DNA of 56,692 bases from Tistlia consotensis USBA 355 (GCF_900177295.1 NZ_FWZX01000038.1:1-56692), one strand, 5' to 3'. Shown: positions 46,322-56,578, counted from the stretch's first letter. The notes: generated by a model not told the origin, from the sequence alone. Numbers and translations are program-made.

Positions 46322-47464
46322 ATGAGCGCTTCCGGCGAATCCGATCCCTCAGAGCCGGCGTCGGCCGGCGACCGGCAGCCGCTGCTGCGGGCCGCCTTCG
46401 CGTTCGGCCAGGCGGCACGGGTCGCCGCCTACTGGGGCCAGTACGCGCTGTCGAAGCGGCTGACCCGGCCGGTCCGCCCGCCGCGGCCGATCGAGGGCCA
46501 GGGCCCCGGGCTCGGCGCCGTGCTGCAGGACCTGCGCGCCCTGCTGCGCCGTGACTGGCAGAACGTCGCCGAGGGCCGCTACCGGCCGCCGCACGACCTG
46601 ATCGAGGCGCCGTTCCGCGCGCTCGCCGCGGCGCCCCGCTTCCTGAGCGACCTGCCGCAGGTCGAGCGGCGGCGCCATGCCGGCCGGCACGACGAGGTCT
46701 ACCGGACGCCGCCGGAGGGCGGAGCGGGCAGCGGACCGGACGGCGGCCGCTACCCGCGCTACTACCTGCAGAACTTCCACTACCAGACCGACGGCTGGCT
46801 CAGCGCCGAGTCGGCGGCGCTCTACGACCACCAGGTCGAGGTGCTGTTCGTCGGCGGTGCCGACGCCATGCGCCGCCAGGCCCTGGTGCCGCTCGAGGCC
46901 TTCCTGCGTGACCGGCCGAAGGCCGAGACGCGGTTGCTCGACCTGGGCTGCGGCACCGGCCGCTTCCTGAGCTTCGTCAAGGACAACTACCCGCGCCTGC
47001 CGGTCACCGCCCTCGACCTCAGCCCGGCCTATCTGGAGGCCGCGCGCCGCCAGCTCGCGCCCTGGCGCGGCGTCGCGTTCGTGCAGGCCGCCGCCGAGGC
47101 GACCGGCCTGCCGGATGCGAGCTTCGACGTGGTCACCGCCGTCTACCTGTTCCACGAGCTGCCGCCGCCGGTGCGCCGCCAGGTGCTGCGCGAGGCGGCG
47201 CGGCTGCTCCGGCCGGGCGGCCTCTTCGTCCTGGTCGATTCGCTGCAGAAGGGCGACCACCCGCCCTACGACCCGCTGCTCGACTACTTCCCGGTCGCCT
47301 TCCACGAGCCCTACCACGCCAGCTACGTGACCGCCGACCTAGCGGCGCTGCTGCGCGGCGCGGGCCTGGAGCCGGGCGGCGTCGAGCGTGCCTTCTTCAG
47401 CCGGATCATGACGGCACGGAAACAAGATCGAGTTGAACAGGTGTGGAGAGAGCTGAGAGTTTAG
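46322..47464 (+). CDS. Class I SAM-dependent methyltransferase
   Basis: 380 residues. About 180 N-terminal residues without an obvious fold, including RYYLQNFHYQTDGWLS. The Rossmann core has motif I LLDLGCGTGRFLSF (about 206-219), TALDLSPAY, PDASFDVVTAVYLFHELPP and LLRPGGLFVLVDS. The last dozen codons turn AT-richer and the stop overlaps the end of the low-GC orphan gene, so the C-terminus may have been altered at the island junction. Confidence 0.85.
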   Translation: MSASGESDPSEPASAGDRQPLLRAAFAFGQAARVAAYWGQYALSKRLTRPVRPPRPIEGQGPGLGAVLQDLRALLRRDWQNVAEGRYRPPHDLIEAPFRALAAAPRFLSDLPQVERRRHAGRHDEVYRTPPEGGAGSGPDGGRYPRYYLQNFHYQTDGWLSAESAALYDHQVEVLFVGGADAMRRQALVPLEAFLRDRPKAETRLLDLGCGTGRFLSFVKDNYPRLPVTALDLSPAYLEAARRQLAPWRGVAFVQAAAEATGLPDASFDVVTAVYLFHELPPPVRRQVLREAARLLRPGGLFVLVDSLQKGDHPPYDPLLDYFPVAFHEPYHASYVTADLAALLRGAGLEPGGVERAFFSRIMTARKQDRVEQVWRELRV

Positions 47465-48168
47465 CCGCCGTTCTCGTCGTTCTCGTCATCAACGTTCGGC
47501 CGCTTTTGTGGGCGCTCAGACCGAGGAATATCTATGAACTCTGGACCATCTTGGAATGGCAATGGGATGTGTCTCGGCGCCAATGGCAAGCGCATCCTTC
47601 CCTCTTCAGGAGTCTCTACCTCGAAACCCTGACCGTAAAATAACTCTCGATCTTTGGGATCCAAGCGCTCGATGATCTCCGATTCTCTCTTCCGTATGGA
47701 CTTGAGTCGCCGAATAACATCAGAGTGAACGTCATCTGTTTGAATATAGGAAAATTTGCCCTGTCTCTCATCCAATAGAGCTGCCAATTCATCAACCTCT
47801 CGGCCTAGTCGGGAGATATCTCCTACGGTTCCCAATCGCCTTAGGTGAACAGAGGGTTCTTGCCCCTCCCTTAGTTCAAGATGATCAAGAATCTGATCCC
47901 CAAACCACTTCGCGTCATCCACCAAGTAATCTATTCCAGTTCGGAACCCGCCATATGCTGTAATGAGATTTACCGCCAAAGAACCCCACAGAAATACCCT
48001 GAGTATCTTTGAACCATCTTCTGCTTGAACAACAACATCAACGTTCTTGTATCTTCTCTTCGCAACTTCCGCCGCAGTCTCCTCCAGAAAGATTCTATAG
48101 GAGCGGCGAGCAAAATCACTCTCAAAGGGTCGGTCAAAACGAGCATATGGCGATGCTAGTAGGGCCAT
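47461..48168 (-). CDS. Low-GC orphan protein, probably acquired
   Basis: 235 residues, no family recognised. N-terminal basic and aromatic half (FARRSYRIFLEETAAEVAKRR, then VDVVVQAEDGSKILRVFLWG), a moderately hydrophobic stretch LWGSLAVNLITAYGGF (about 60-75), then an acidic helical half (DEERQ-like segments, VIRRLKSIRKRESEIIERLD) and an acidic Asp/Asn tail. Base and codon use differ sharply from the neighbours: about half A/T, with frequent ATA, AGA and TTA-type codons. It converges on the methyltransferase. An inverted repeat lies just upstream (48190-48211). Confidence 0.7.
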   Translation of the reverse strand: MALLASPYARFDRPFESDFARRSYRIFLEETAAEVAKRRYKNVDVVVQAEDGSKILRVFLWGSLAVNLITAYGGFRTGIDYLVDDAKWFGDQILDHLELREGQEPSVHLRRLGTVGDISRLGREVDELAALLDERQGKFSYIQTDDVHSDVIRRLKSIRKRESEIIERLDPKDRELFYGQGFEVETPEEGRMRLPLAPRHIPLPFQDGPEFIDIPRSERPQKRPNVDDENDENGG

Positions 48169-48189
48169 TGTTCAACAACCAATAGCGAC

Positions 48190-48211
48190 CTAAGATTGTC
48201 TGCTATCTTAG
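48190..48211 (-). promoter_or_regulatory. Inverted repeat upstream of the orphan gene
   Basis: CTAAGAT (48190-48196) and ATCTTAG (48205-48211) are exact 7-bp arms around an 8-nt spacer, 22 bp before the orphan ATG on the minus strand. TTGATC lies just beyond as a possible -35. It could be an operator. Confidence 0.5.
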
Positions 48212-48290
48212 AAGATCAACCGGATTCGCTGCACCAAGATTACGTCAAGCTGTGCATGTAGCTGTCATACTTCGTTGCGAGAAGGCGCTG

Positions 48291-49061
48291 ATGGACACTG
48301 CCACCTGGGACAGCATCCGTACCGCCGAGCTGGTGCTCGCCGACCTCGACGGCTGCCTCGCCGCGGGCAACCGGCCGCTGCCGGGCGCGGCCGAGTTCGC
48401 CGCGGCGCTCGGCGAGCGGCTCTGGGTGGTCTCCAACAACTCGACCGAGGACGCCCAGCAGCTTTCGGCGCTGCTGCGCGCCAGCAGCCTTGCAATCCCG
48501 CCCGAGCGGATCCTGCTGGCCGGCGAGCTGGCGGTCGCGCTGGTCGCCGAGCGCTGGCCGGGCGCCGGACTGCTGCTCGCCGGCAGCGCGACCCTGGCGA
48601 CCCACGCGCGCGCCGCCGGCCTGCAGCTGACCCAGCAGGAACCGGACGTCGTGCTGCTGGCCCGCGACCTGACCTTCTCCTACGCCAAGCTGCAGCGCAT
48701 CGCGATCGCGCTCGCCGCGGGCGCCGAGCTGGTCGCGGCCAACCCGGACCTGACCCATCCCGGCGCCGGCGGCGAGCCGGTGCCCGAGACCGGCGCCCTG
48801 CTGGCCGCCGTCCGGGCCGTCGCGCCCGCCGGCCCGGAGCCGCTGGTCGTCGGCAAGCCGGGGCCCCTGCTCTATCGCGCCGCGCTGCGGCGCGCCGGCG
48901 TCGCCGACCCGTCCAGGGCCCTGATGATCGGCGACAACCCCACGACCGACCTCGCCGGCGCGGAAGCCCTCGGCATGCCCGGCCTGCTGGTCGGGCCCGC
49001 GCCGGGCGCGACCGTCCCCGCCCTCGCCGACCTCCTGCCCCGAACCGGAGCCGCCGCATGA
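48291..49061 (+). CDS. HAD-superfamily hydrolase (class IIA, phosphatase-like)
   Basis: 256 residues from ATG 48291 (GAAGG five bases before; an upstream ATG at 48252 lies in AT-rich DNA without a ribosome site). HAD motifs: Asp18-x-Asp20 in ADLDG, SNNST (48-52), Lys in VVGKPGP and GDNPTTD. Class IIA members act on p-nitrophenyl phosphate, glycerol phosphates or nucleotides. The stop overlaps the next ATG (ATGA). The island of low GC ends just before this gene. Confidence 0.88.
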   Translation: MDTATWDSIRTAELVLADLDGCLAAGNRPLPGAAEFAAALGERLWVVSNNSTEDAQQLSALLRASSLAIPPERILLAGELAVALVAERWPGAGLLLAGSATLATHARAAGLQLTQQEPDVVLLARDLTFSYAKLQRIAIALAAGAELVAANPDLTHPGAGGEPVPETGALLAAVRAVAPAGPEPLVVGKPGPLLYRAALRRAGVADPSRALMIGDNPTTDLAGAEALGMPGLLVGPAPGATVPALADLLPRTGAAA

Positions 49062-49915
49062 CCGCCTTCAAGTTCATCCATGTCACCGACACCCACCTGA
49101 TCGCGCCGCCGCACCGCCTTTACGGGCTCGACCCGCGCGAGCGCCTGGCCGCCGCGGTCGCCGACATCGCGCGGCTGCACGGCGACGCCGCCTTCGTCGC
49201 GATCACCGGAGACCTGACCCACCGCGGCGAGCCCGGCGCCTACGCGGCGCTGCGCGAGGTCCTGGCCGGGCTGCCGATGCCCTGCCACCTGGTGCTCGGC
49301 AACCACGACGACCGCGCGGCCTTCCTGGCGACCTTCCCGGAGACGCCGACCGACGACGGCGGCTTCGTGCAGTACGCCGTCGAGACGCCGGCCGGCGTCA
49401 TGGTCATGCTCGACAGCCTGACCGAGGGCACCCACGGCGGCCTGCTCTGCGAGGAGCGCCTGGACTGGCTGGCCGGGACGGTCGAGCGCCATCGCGAGCG
49501 CGACCTCTTCCTGTTCCTGCACCACGCGCCCTTCGACGTCGGCGTGCCGGGCATGGACCGCATCCGCCTGATGAACGCCGAGGCCTTCTGGCAGGCGCTC
49601 GGCGGCCACAGCCGCATCCGCCACCTCTTCTACGGCCACGTGCACCGGCCGATCTGCGGCTCCTGGCGCGGCATCCCCTGCTCGACCCTGCCGGGCACCA
49701 GCCACCAGGTGCAGCTGCAGTTCGTCGAGCCGACCGCGGTGCCGGGCAGCTACGAGCCGCCGGCCTACGGCATCGTGCTGGCCAGCGACGACGCCGTCGT
49801 GGTGCACAACCATGCCTTCCTCGACGACAGCCTGAAGTTCCCGCTCGACTCGGCCGAGGCCGAGGCCGCGCAGAGCGCCGAGGCGCTGCGCGAGCTGACC
49901 CTGGTGCCGGCCTGA
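49058..49915 (+). CDS. Metallophosphoesterase (GpdQ/CpdA-like phosphodiesterase)
   Basis: 285 residues from ATG 49058. Calcineurin-like metal motifs in order: DTH (11-13), TGDLTH, LGNHDD, FLHHAPF and YGHVHRP. Such enzymes cleave cyclic nucleotides or glycerophosphodiesters. Overlap with the HAD phosphatase suggests sequential removal of a diester and then a monoester (inference). The stop lies inside a 14-bp tandem repeat. Confidence 0.9.
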   Translation: MTAFKFIHVTDTHLIAPPHRLYGLDPRERLAAAVADIARLHGDAAFVAITGDLTHRGEPGAYAALREVLAGLPMPCHLVLGNHDDRAAFLATFPETPTDDGGFVQYAVETPAGVMVMLDSLTEGTHGGLLCEERLDWLAGTVERHRERDLFLFLHHAPFDVGVPGMDRIRLMNAEAFWQALGGHSRIRHLFYGHVHRPICGSWRGIPCSTLPGTSHQVQLQFVEPTAVPGSYEPPAYGIVLASDDAVVVHNHAFLDDSLKFPLDSAEAEAAQSAEALRELTLVPA

Positions 49916-49981
49916 GCCGCCGAGACTGAACCGCCGGGCCTGAGCCGCCGGGACCGAATCGCCGGAGCTGCGCCACCGGGG
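49912..49981 (+). repeat. 14-bp degenerate tandem repeat x5 carrying the gene's stop
   Basis: Units of about CTGAGCCGCCGGGA start at 49912, 49926, 49940, 49954 and 49968, with 2-4 changes each. TGA codons at 49913 (the stop), 49927 and 49941 occupy the three reading frames. The remaining gap to 49998 has nothing else. Confidence 0.85.
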
Positions 49982-49997
49982 CTGCTTCGGCGGCGCC

Positions 49998-50414
49998 TCA
50001 GCCCGGCTTTCCTGCCGCGCTGCCCTGCTGGAAGTGTTCGACGGCGCCGTCGATTCGGACCCAGCCGTGCTTCGAGCGCTCGAAGACCGATCTGACGGGG
50101 GCCCGGTATCCGGGGTCCGCCAGCGCGCCGACGGCGACGCCGATCAGCGATGGCAGGTTGTCGGCCTTCCAATAGACCGTCGAGCCGCAGGTCGGACAGA
50201 AGTAGCTGTGGACCTTGCCGCCGCTCGCTGCCTCGCGGGTGAACGCCTTGGCAGTTCCGGAAACGACGACGGCGGCCGCCGGATAGAAGGCCCCGACGCC
50301 GAACGGCGCGCCGGTTCTCCGCTGGCAGTCAAGACAATGGCAGGCGACGACCAGTCTTGACGGTTCCGCGAGCGTCAGTGTCAGAGCGCCGCAGCTGCAT
50401 CGGGCATCGCCCAT
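49998..50414 (-). CDS. GFA-family protein (first copy)
   Basis: 138 residues. Zinc-ligand cysteines CSC (6-8), CHCLDC (25-30) and CPTC (73-76), with VSGTAKAFTREAASGGKVHSYFC, mark the GFA (glutathione-dependent formaldehyde-activating-like) fold. These proteins are often only zinc-binding in practice; formaldehyde chemistry is not proven here. A second member (55053-55496) lies 5 kb away. Divergent from a secreted small protein. Confidence 0.9.
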   Translation of the reverse strand: MGDARCSCGALTLTLAEPSRLVVACHCLDCQRRTGAPFGVGAFYPAAAVVVSGTAKAFTREAASGGKVHSYFCPTCGSTVYWKADNLPSLIGVAVGALADPGYRAPVRSVFERSKHGWVRIDGAVEHFQQGSAAGKPG

Positions 50415-50547
50415 CGGAAAGACCCTCCCCTCTTCTGAAGTGAGTTCGCGTCGAGCTTTCGAACGGAGACCCTGCCGCCGCCTCCGGCTTGGCAGGCGGG
50501 GCGTTATGTTCTATCTTTGTTCCAGTTTCCCCGACCGGAGCCGTGCC

Positions 50548-50889
50548 ATGGCCCGCACGCCGCTGTCGATCGTCCTGCTGGTGGCCGCGCTCGGGCTGGC
50601 TGCGGCCGAGGCGGCGGCCTTCTGCACCGAGCCCCGCCTGACCGTGGCCGAGCCGCAGCTCGGCTTCGCGAGCGAGCCGCCGGTGCCCGACTGCCTGCAG
50701 GGCTTCGGCCCGCGGCCGCCCTGCGAGAGCCAGGAGCTGCGCGCCTACCGTATCGCCGCCGAGCGCTACCTCGAGCAGCTGGAACGCTTCGCCCGCGCCG
50801 CGCGCTCCTATGCCTACGCGGCCGAGGCCTTCGCCCGCGAGGCCGAGGCCTTCTACGGCTGCGAGGCCGGCGCGCTGCCGCTGCCCTGA
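50548..50889 (+). CDS. Small secreted four-cysteine protein, unknown
   Basis: 113 residues from ATG 50548. Signal peptide to about 24 (LGLAAAEAAA). The mature part has Cys26, Cys49, Cys59 and Cys105, consistent with two disulfides, and an Ala/Arg/Glu-rich helix (66-102) with many Tyr and Phe. Its end overlaps the convergent thioesterase gene by 37 bp. No family recognised; a longer frame from 50440 would bury the signal. Confidence 0.65.
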   Translation: MARTPLSIVLLVAALGLAAAEAAAFCTEPRLTVAEPQLGFASEPPVPDCLQGFGPRPPCESQELRAYRIAAERYLEQLERFARAARSYAYAAEAFAREAEAFYGCEAGALPLP

Positions 50890-51650
50890 GGCCGCGCCAT
50901 CTGCCCTGGCGATCGGGTCTGGCCGACGAAGACCGCCTCCGCGCGGGCGTGCTCCCGGCCGTCCCCCTCGGTCAGGGCGAGGCGCCAGCGGCCGGGCGCG
51001 GCCTCGCCGGCGCCCACCGTAAGGTGCCGGCCGGCGGCGACCTCGCTGCGGAAGATCACGTCGAGCGAGGCGAGACGTCCCGGCTCGCCGGCCAGGGGCT
51101 CGAGCAGCCAGGCGGCGATCAGGGCGTTGTTGACGTGGCCGTTGGCGTCGAGGTCGGAGTGCCGCGACAGCAGCTCGGTCTCGCGCGTGGCCTGCTTCAG
51201 CGCCGGCACGGTCCGCGAGGGAAACGCCAGCGCCTCGCCGCCGTCGACCGTGACGCGCGCCGCCATCCAGTCGGGCGCCGGCACGGCGGCGCGGGTCACG
51301 GGATCGAAGACCATCCAGAGCGCCACCGCCTCGGCGAGCGGCCGGCCATCGGCGCCGGTCACCCGGTAGCGCCGGCGGAAGGCGCCGCGCTGCAGCTGCT
51401 GCGGCCAGGTCTCGACCGTGACCCGCTCCTCGGCTGGCGGCAGCTCGGCGATCTCGACGTACTGCCGCGCCATCACCCAGAACAGCCCCGCCTCGACCAT
51501 GCGGGCCATCCCGAGGCCGAGCACGGTCGCGTGCTCCGCGGCCGCCTGCTGCAGCCAGTTGGCCAGGGTCGGCAGGGTCGCGCGCCCGCCCGGCCCGGCC
51601 TCGTAGACCCGGACCGGGAAGAGCGAGCGGTGCCGGGCCGGGCTGGACAT
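50853..51650 (-). CDS. Acyl-ACP thioesterase
   Basis: 265 residues from ATG 51650, with GAGG eight bases before (a GTG at 51659 would overlap that site). Two hot-dog folds: the first with RVYEAGPGGRATLPTLANWLQQAA and LFWVMARQYVEI, the second with SDLDANGHVNNALIAAWLLE, where the Asn/His of NGHVNN is catalytic in FatA-type enzymes. It frees fatty acids from ACP. The convergent overlap with a secreted protein gene is odd. Confidence 0.88.
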   Translation of the reverse strand: MSSPARHRSLFPVRVYEAGPGGRATLPTLANWLQQAAAEHATVLGLGMARMVEAGLFWVMARQYVEIAELPPAEERVTVETWPQQLQRGAFRRRYRVTGADGRPLAEAVALWMVFDPVTRAAVPAPDWMAARVTVDGGEALAFPSRTVPALKQATRETELLSRHSDLDANGHVNNALIAAWLLEPLAGEPGRLASLDVIFRSEVAAGRHLTVGAGEAAPGRWRLALTEGDGREHARAEAVFVGQTRSPGQMARPQGSGSAPASQP

Positions 51651-51702
51651 CGCGGTCACCTCGCTCCGCTCGCTGCGGTACCGGCGGCGAAGCCGCTCAA
51701 GA

Positions 51703-53376
<1,674 letters not shown>

Positions 53377-53452
53377 GGGCTCCCCTCGCGCTGGGCCCGC
53401 CGGCGGGCCGTGAGGTTCTGTTCGGATTCTGACGGGATCGAGATCGCGCGGC

Positions 53453-53480
53453 ATCCTACAGAGGGCGCGCCGCGGGTCAA
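53453..53480 (-). promoter_or_regulatory. Sigma-70 promoter of ettA
   Basis: On the minus strand, TTGACC (53480-53475), 16 nt and TAGGAT (53458-53453) lie 77 bp before the ettA ATG. This is the best -35/-10 pair seen in the window. Confidence 0.6.
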
Positions 53481-53545
53481 TGGCCCGGACCGGCCGCCGG
53501 AGCGGCCCGATCCTCCGCCCTATAAGGGAGCGCGGCCGGCGGTCG

Positions 53546-54055
53546 TCAAGCCGGGCGCCGGTTGCGGCGCGGCGGCGGAGCGACCGGCGGCGCGCCGAGC
53601 GGTGGCAGGCGCCGCGGCACCGGTGTCGACTGGATCACCGAGCTGTTGGTCGTGGCGTAGGGCAGGATGCGGTCGATCAGGGTCTCCAGGGCTTCGATCG
53701 AGGCGACGTTGACCCGCGCGACGAAGCAGTCGTCGCCGGTCACGCGGTCGCACTCGACGACCTCCTCGAAGCCGTCGAGCAGCTCGGCGACCTTGGCGAG
53801 CTGCCCGGGCATCGGCCGGACGCGCACCAGGGCCGCGACGCCGTAGCCGAGCGCTGCGGGATCGACCTCGGCGCCGTAGCCACGGATCACCCCGGCCTCC
53901 TCCAGTCGCCTGACGCGCTCGGCGACGGCCGGCGCCGACAGCCCGGCACGGCGCGCCAGCTCGGCCAGCGGCAGCCGCGCCTCGGCGGCGAGCAGCCGCA
54001 CCAGCTCGCGGTCGAGCGGATCGAGCAGCGGAATCGTGATTCGAAGGCTCTTCAT
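53546..54055 (-). CDS. Lrp/AsnC-family regulator
   Basis: 169 residues from ATG 54055. N-terminal [54 protein letters not shown]/AsnC ligand domain after about 65: [47 protein letters not shown]. The C-terminal tail is Pro/Arg-rich. It is divergent from a DMT exporter (88-bp gap), the usual layout for Lrp control of amino-acid export. TGATCA at about 54116 is the only palindrome noticed there. Confidence 0.92.
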   Translation of the reverse strand: MKSLRITIPLLDPLDRELVRLLAAEARLPLAELARRAGLSAPAVAERVRRLEEAGVIRGYGAEVDPAALGYGVAALVRVRPMPGQLAKVAELLDGFEEVVECDRVTGDDCFVARVNVASIEALETLIDRILPYATTNSSVIQSTPVPRRLPPLGAPPVAPPPRRNRRPA

Positions 54056-54144
54056 GGCATCTACCTGGCAATTCGACGGGGATTTCACACTTCTGCTTTT
54101 CGATACCTCTGTATTGATCATCAGGATGGCCCGAAACTGCGGCC

Positions 54145-55056
54145 ATGAAAAGACGCCCCGAATCCCCGGGTCGGGCCGAGGCCCTCGCCGACCGCCTGCC
54201 GCCGCAGCTCTGGTTCCTCGGCAGCGCGGTCTTTCACTATCTCGGCCCCTCCTTCGCAGTGCTGCTGTTCGCCCAGGTCGGCGTGCTCGGGGTCGCCTGG
54301 CTGCGCATCGCCGGCGCGGCCGGTCTGTTCCTGCTGTGGAACCGGCCATGGCGGGTCTTCGCCCGCGCCGACCGCGAGGGGCGGCTCCTGCTGCTGCTGC
54401 TCGGTGCCTGCCTCGCCGTCATGAACTGCAGCTTCTACCTGGCGCTGGAGCGCCTGCCGCTGAGCCTGGTCGCGACGATCGAGTTCGTCGGCACTGTCGT
54501 CCTGGCGGCCATCGGCCTCGCCAGCCGGCGCAACCGGCTCGCCCTGGCTCTCGCCGCCGGCGGCGCCGCCCTGCTGACGGCCCCGCGCTGGGCCAGCGAC
54601 CCGCTCGGCCTGGCCTACGCCATCGCCAACGCCCTGCTGTTCCTCGGCTACATCGTGCTCGGCCATCGCGCCGCGGCGCGTGGTGCCGGCCAGGGCATCC
54701 AGCTGCTGGCGACGGCCATGGCGATCGCCTTCCTGCTCGTGCTGCCGGTCGGCTTCGAGCAGGCGCGGGTCGCCTTCTCCGATCCCCGGCTGCTGCTCGC
54801 CGGACTCGGCGTCGGGCTCTGCTCGTCGGTCGTCCCCTACCTCTGCGACCAGCTCGCCATGGCGCGCCTGCCGCGCAACTCCTACGCCCTGATGCTGGCG
54901 CTGCTGCCGGCCAGCGCGACGGCGATCGGCGCGCTGGTCCTGGGCCAGGTGCCGAGCCAGCGCGAGATGACCGGCATCGCCCTGGTGATCGTCGGGGTCG
55001 CGCTGCACCGGCCGCTGGCCGCCGTTCCGCCACCCGCACCGGAGACCCCGCCATGA
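54145..55056 (+). CDS. DMT-superfamily transporter, RhtA/EamA-like
   Basis: 303 residues with ten hydrophobic segments and two EamA repeats. LRIAGAAGLFLLWNRPW, MNCSFYLALERLPLSLVATIEFVGTVVLAAIG and CDQLAMARLPRNSYALMLALLPASATAIGALVLGQ (seen in parts) match RhtA, exporter of threonine, homoserine and related amino acids. Position next to the Lrp gene supports amino-acid export. The stop overlaps the next ATG. Confidence 0.9.
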   Translation: MKRRPESPGRAEALADRLPPQLWFLGSAVFHYLGPSFAVLLFAQVGVLGVAWLRIAGAAGLFLLWNRPWRVFARADREGRLLLLLLGACLAVMNCSFYLALERLPLSLVATIEFVGTVVLAAIGLASRRNRLALALAAGGAALLTAPRWASDPLGLAYAIANALLFLGYIVLGHRAAARGAGQGIQLLATAMAIAFLLVLPVGFEQARVAFSDPRLLLAGLGVGLCSSVVPYLCDQLAMARLPRNSYALMLALLPASATAIGALVLGQVPSQREMTGIALVIVGVALHRPLAAVPPPAPETPP

Positions 55057-55496
55057 CCGACCTGCCCCTGGAGCTCTGGGGCGGCTGCCACTGCCGCCGC
55101 CTGCGCTTCCGCTATCGCACGGCCGTGCCGCCGGAAGACGCGCAGCCCCGCGCCTGCCTCTGCGACTTCTGCCGCCGCCACGGCTCGTCCGCTGTCTCGG
55201 ATCCCCAGGGCCGCGCGACGATCCTGGTCGAGGCGCCGGAGGCGCTGCAGCGCTACCGCTTCGGCCTGCGGACGGCCGACTACCTGCTGTGCCGCGTCTG
55301 CGGCGTCTACATCGGCGCGCTCGCGAGCAGCCCGTCGGGACCGACCAGCGTGCTGATGGTGCGCGCCTTCGACGAGCGCGAGCGCTTCGTCCGGCCCGCC
55401 GAGCCGGTCGACTTCTCGGCCGAGGGCCGCGAGGCGCGGCTGGCGCGCCGCTTCGCCGCCTGGACGCCGACCGACCCGATCGGGCAGGCTGCCTGA
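55053..55496 (+). CDS. GFA-family protein (second copy)
   Basis: 147 residues from ATG 55053, overlapping the exporter stop (ATGA). Zinc cysteines GCHC (11-14), CLCDFC (35-40) and CRVCG (near 82), with SDPQGRATIL and RYRFGLRTADYLLC. It differs from the first copy in spacing and in ending DPIGQAA. A stand-alone GFA zinc protein of unknown activity. Confidence 0.85.
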   Translation: MTDLPLELWGGCHCRRLRFRYRTAVPPEDAQPRACLCDFCRRHGSSAVSDPQGRATILVEAPEALQRYRFGLRTADYLLCRVCGVYIGALASSPSGPTSVLMVRAFDERERFVRPAEPVDFSAEGREARLARRFAAWTPTDPIGQAA

Positions 55497-55565
55497 AGGG
55501 GCGCCGGGACGCGGCCGCCCCGGTCGGGAGGACGCGAGGGGGAGGCCGATGGAAAGGCGCGCGGC

Positions 55566-55847
55566 ATGCTGAAGCGCGGCCTGCTCAAGCTCTGGCTCGG
55601 TGCCAGCATCGTCTGGCTGATCGCGGTCGCCGGCCTGTCCTGGCTCGGCTACCACGAGGCGATCTTCTCGACGCCGGCGCCGCAGGACGCGGAGCGGCTC
55701 TGCGCCCAGGTCGAGCCCTGCCGCGTCGCCGAGCTGCACGGTTTCCTGCTGCAGGCGCTGCTCTCGGCGGCCGGCGTGCCGGCCGGTCTGTTCCTCGCCG
55801 GGCTGCTGCTGGTCTGGGCCGTCGACGGACCGCCCTGGCGGCGCTGA
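55566..55847 (+). CDS. Small membrane protein, unknown
   Basis: 93 residues. Two hydrophobic helices at about 8-28 (LWLGASIVWLIAVAGLSWLG) and 61-85 (LLQALLSAAGVPAGLFLAGLLL), separated by a hydrophilic loop with two cysteines (RLCAQVEPC), perhaps a periplasmic disulfide. No family recognised. Possibly co-transcribed with the GFA gene. Confidence 0.6.
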   Translation: MLKRGLLKLWLGASIVWLIAVAGLSWLGYHEAIFSTPAPQDAERLCAQVEPCRVAELHGFLLQALLSAAGVPAGLFLAGLLLVWAVDGPPWRR

Positions 55848-55938
55848 CACCGCCACGAGATCGTCAGGATTCGACCTGCAACTCCGCGACCGCGCTGTCG
55901 TTGACCGGGCAAGTGCCCACCAACGAGAGGAACAGGCA

Positions 55939-56502
55939 ATGCCCGACATCAAGAAAGCCAGGATCCTGATCATGGCGGCCCACGGCTTCGAGCAGGACGA
56001 GCTGCTGGTCCCGCGCGACAAGCTGCGGAAGTTCGGCGCGGAGGTGACGGTGGCCTCGCCCGAGAGCGGCAGGATCCGCGGCTGGGACCACACCGACTGG
56101 GGCAAGGACGCCGAGGTCGAGCTGACGCTCGACCAGGTGAAGGTCGAGGACTACGACGCGATCGTGCTACCCGGCGGACAGATCAATCCCGACCTGTTGC
56201 GCGTCAACGACAAGGCCCTGGACATCCTGCGCGGCTTCCTCAAGGCCAGGAAGGTCGTCGCCGCGATCTGCCACGCCCCCTGGCTGCTGGTCGAGGTCGA
56301 CGCCGTGCGCGGCCGCGAGGTGACCTCCTACAAGTCGATCAAGACCGACGTCATGAACGCCGGCGGCCGCTGGGTCGACCGCTCGGTCGTCGCCGACCAG
56401 GGCATCGTCACCAGCCGCAACCCGGGCGATCTCCGGGCCTTCGTCGAGAAGATCGTCGAGGAGATCGAGGAGGGCCGGCACAGCGAGCGCTCCGCGGCGT
56501 GA
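55939..56502 (+). CDS. DJ-1/PfpI-family protein (deglycase/chaperone-like)
   Basis: 187 residues. DJ-1/PfpI fold with Glu18 (HGFEQDE), the nucleophile elbow AAICHAPW with Cys111 and His112, and VLPGGQINPD. The acidic DHTDWGKDAEVELTLDQ insert is that of the PfpI/YhbO subgroup. Roles in stress, protein deglycation or proteolysis are claimed for relatives. GAGAGG precedes the ATG; a terminator follows. Confidence 0.93.
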   Translation: MPDIKKARILIMAAHGFEQDELLVPRDKLRKFGAEVTVASPESGRIRGWDHTDWGKDAEVELTLDQVKVEDYDAIVLPGGQINPDLLRVNDKALDILRGFLKARKVVAAICHAPWLLVEVDAVRGREVTSYKSIKTDVMNAGGRWVDRSVVADQGIVTSRNPGDLRAFVEKIVEEIEEGRHSERSAA

Positions 56503-56531
56503 CGCCGGGCGTCCCCCGGCCGCAATCGGAG

Positions 56532-56557
56532 AGGCCCGCCGCGACCGCGACGGGCCT
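56532..56557 (+). terminator. Terminator of the PfpI-family gene
   Basis: Arms AGGCCCG (56532-56538) and CGGGCCT (56551-56557) with a 12-nt inner segment that is itself CG-rich, followed by T and C. It is 30 bp past the stop. Confidence 0.6.
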
Positions 56558-56578
56558 TCCCGGTCGTGCCGGGGCTAG

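Noticed and set aside
51651-51659. GTG start of the thioesterase
   Set aside because: It overlaps the best ribosome site, which serves ATG 51650.
53377-53454. N-terminal extension of EttA
   Set aside because: The conserved EttA start is at 53376 and a promoter lies in the extension.
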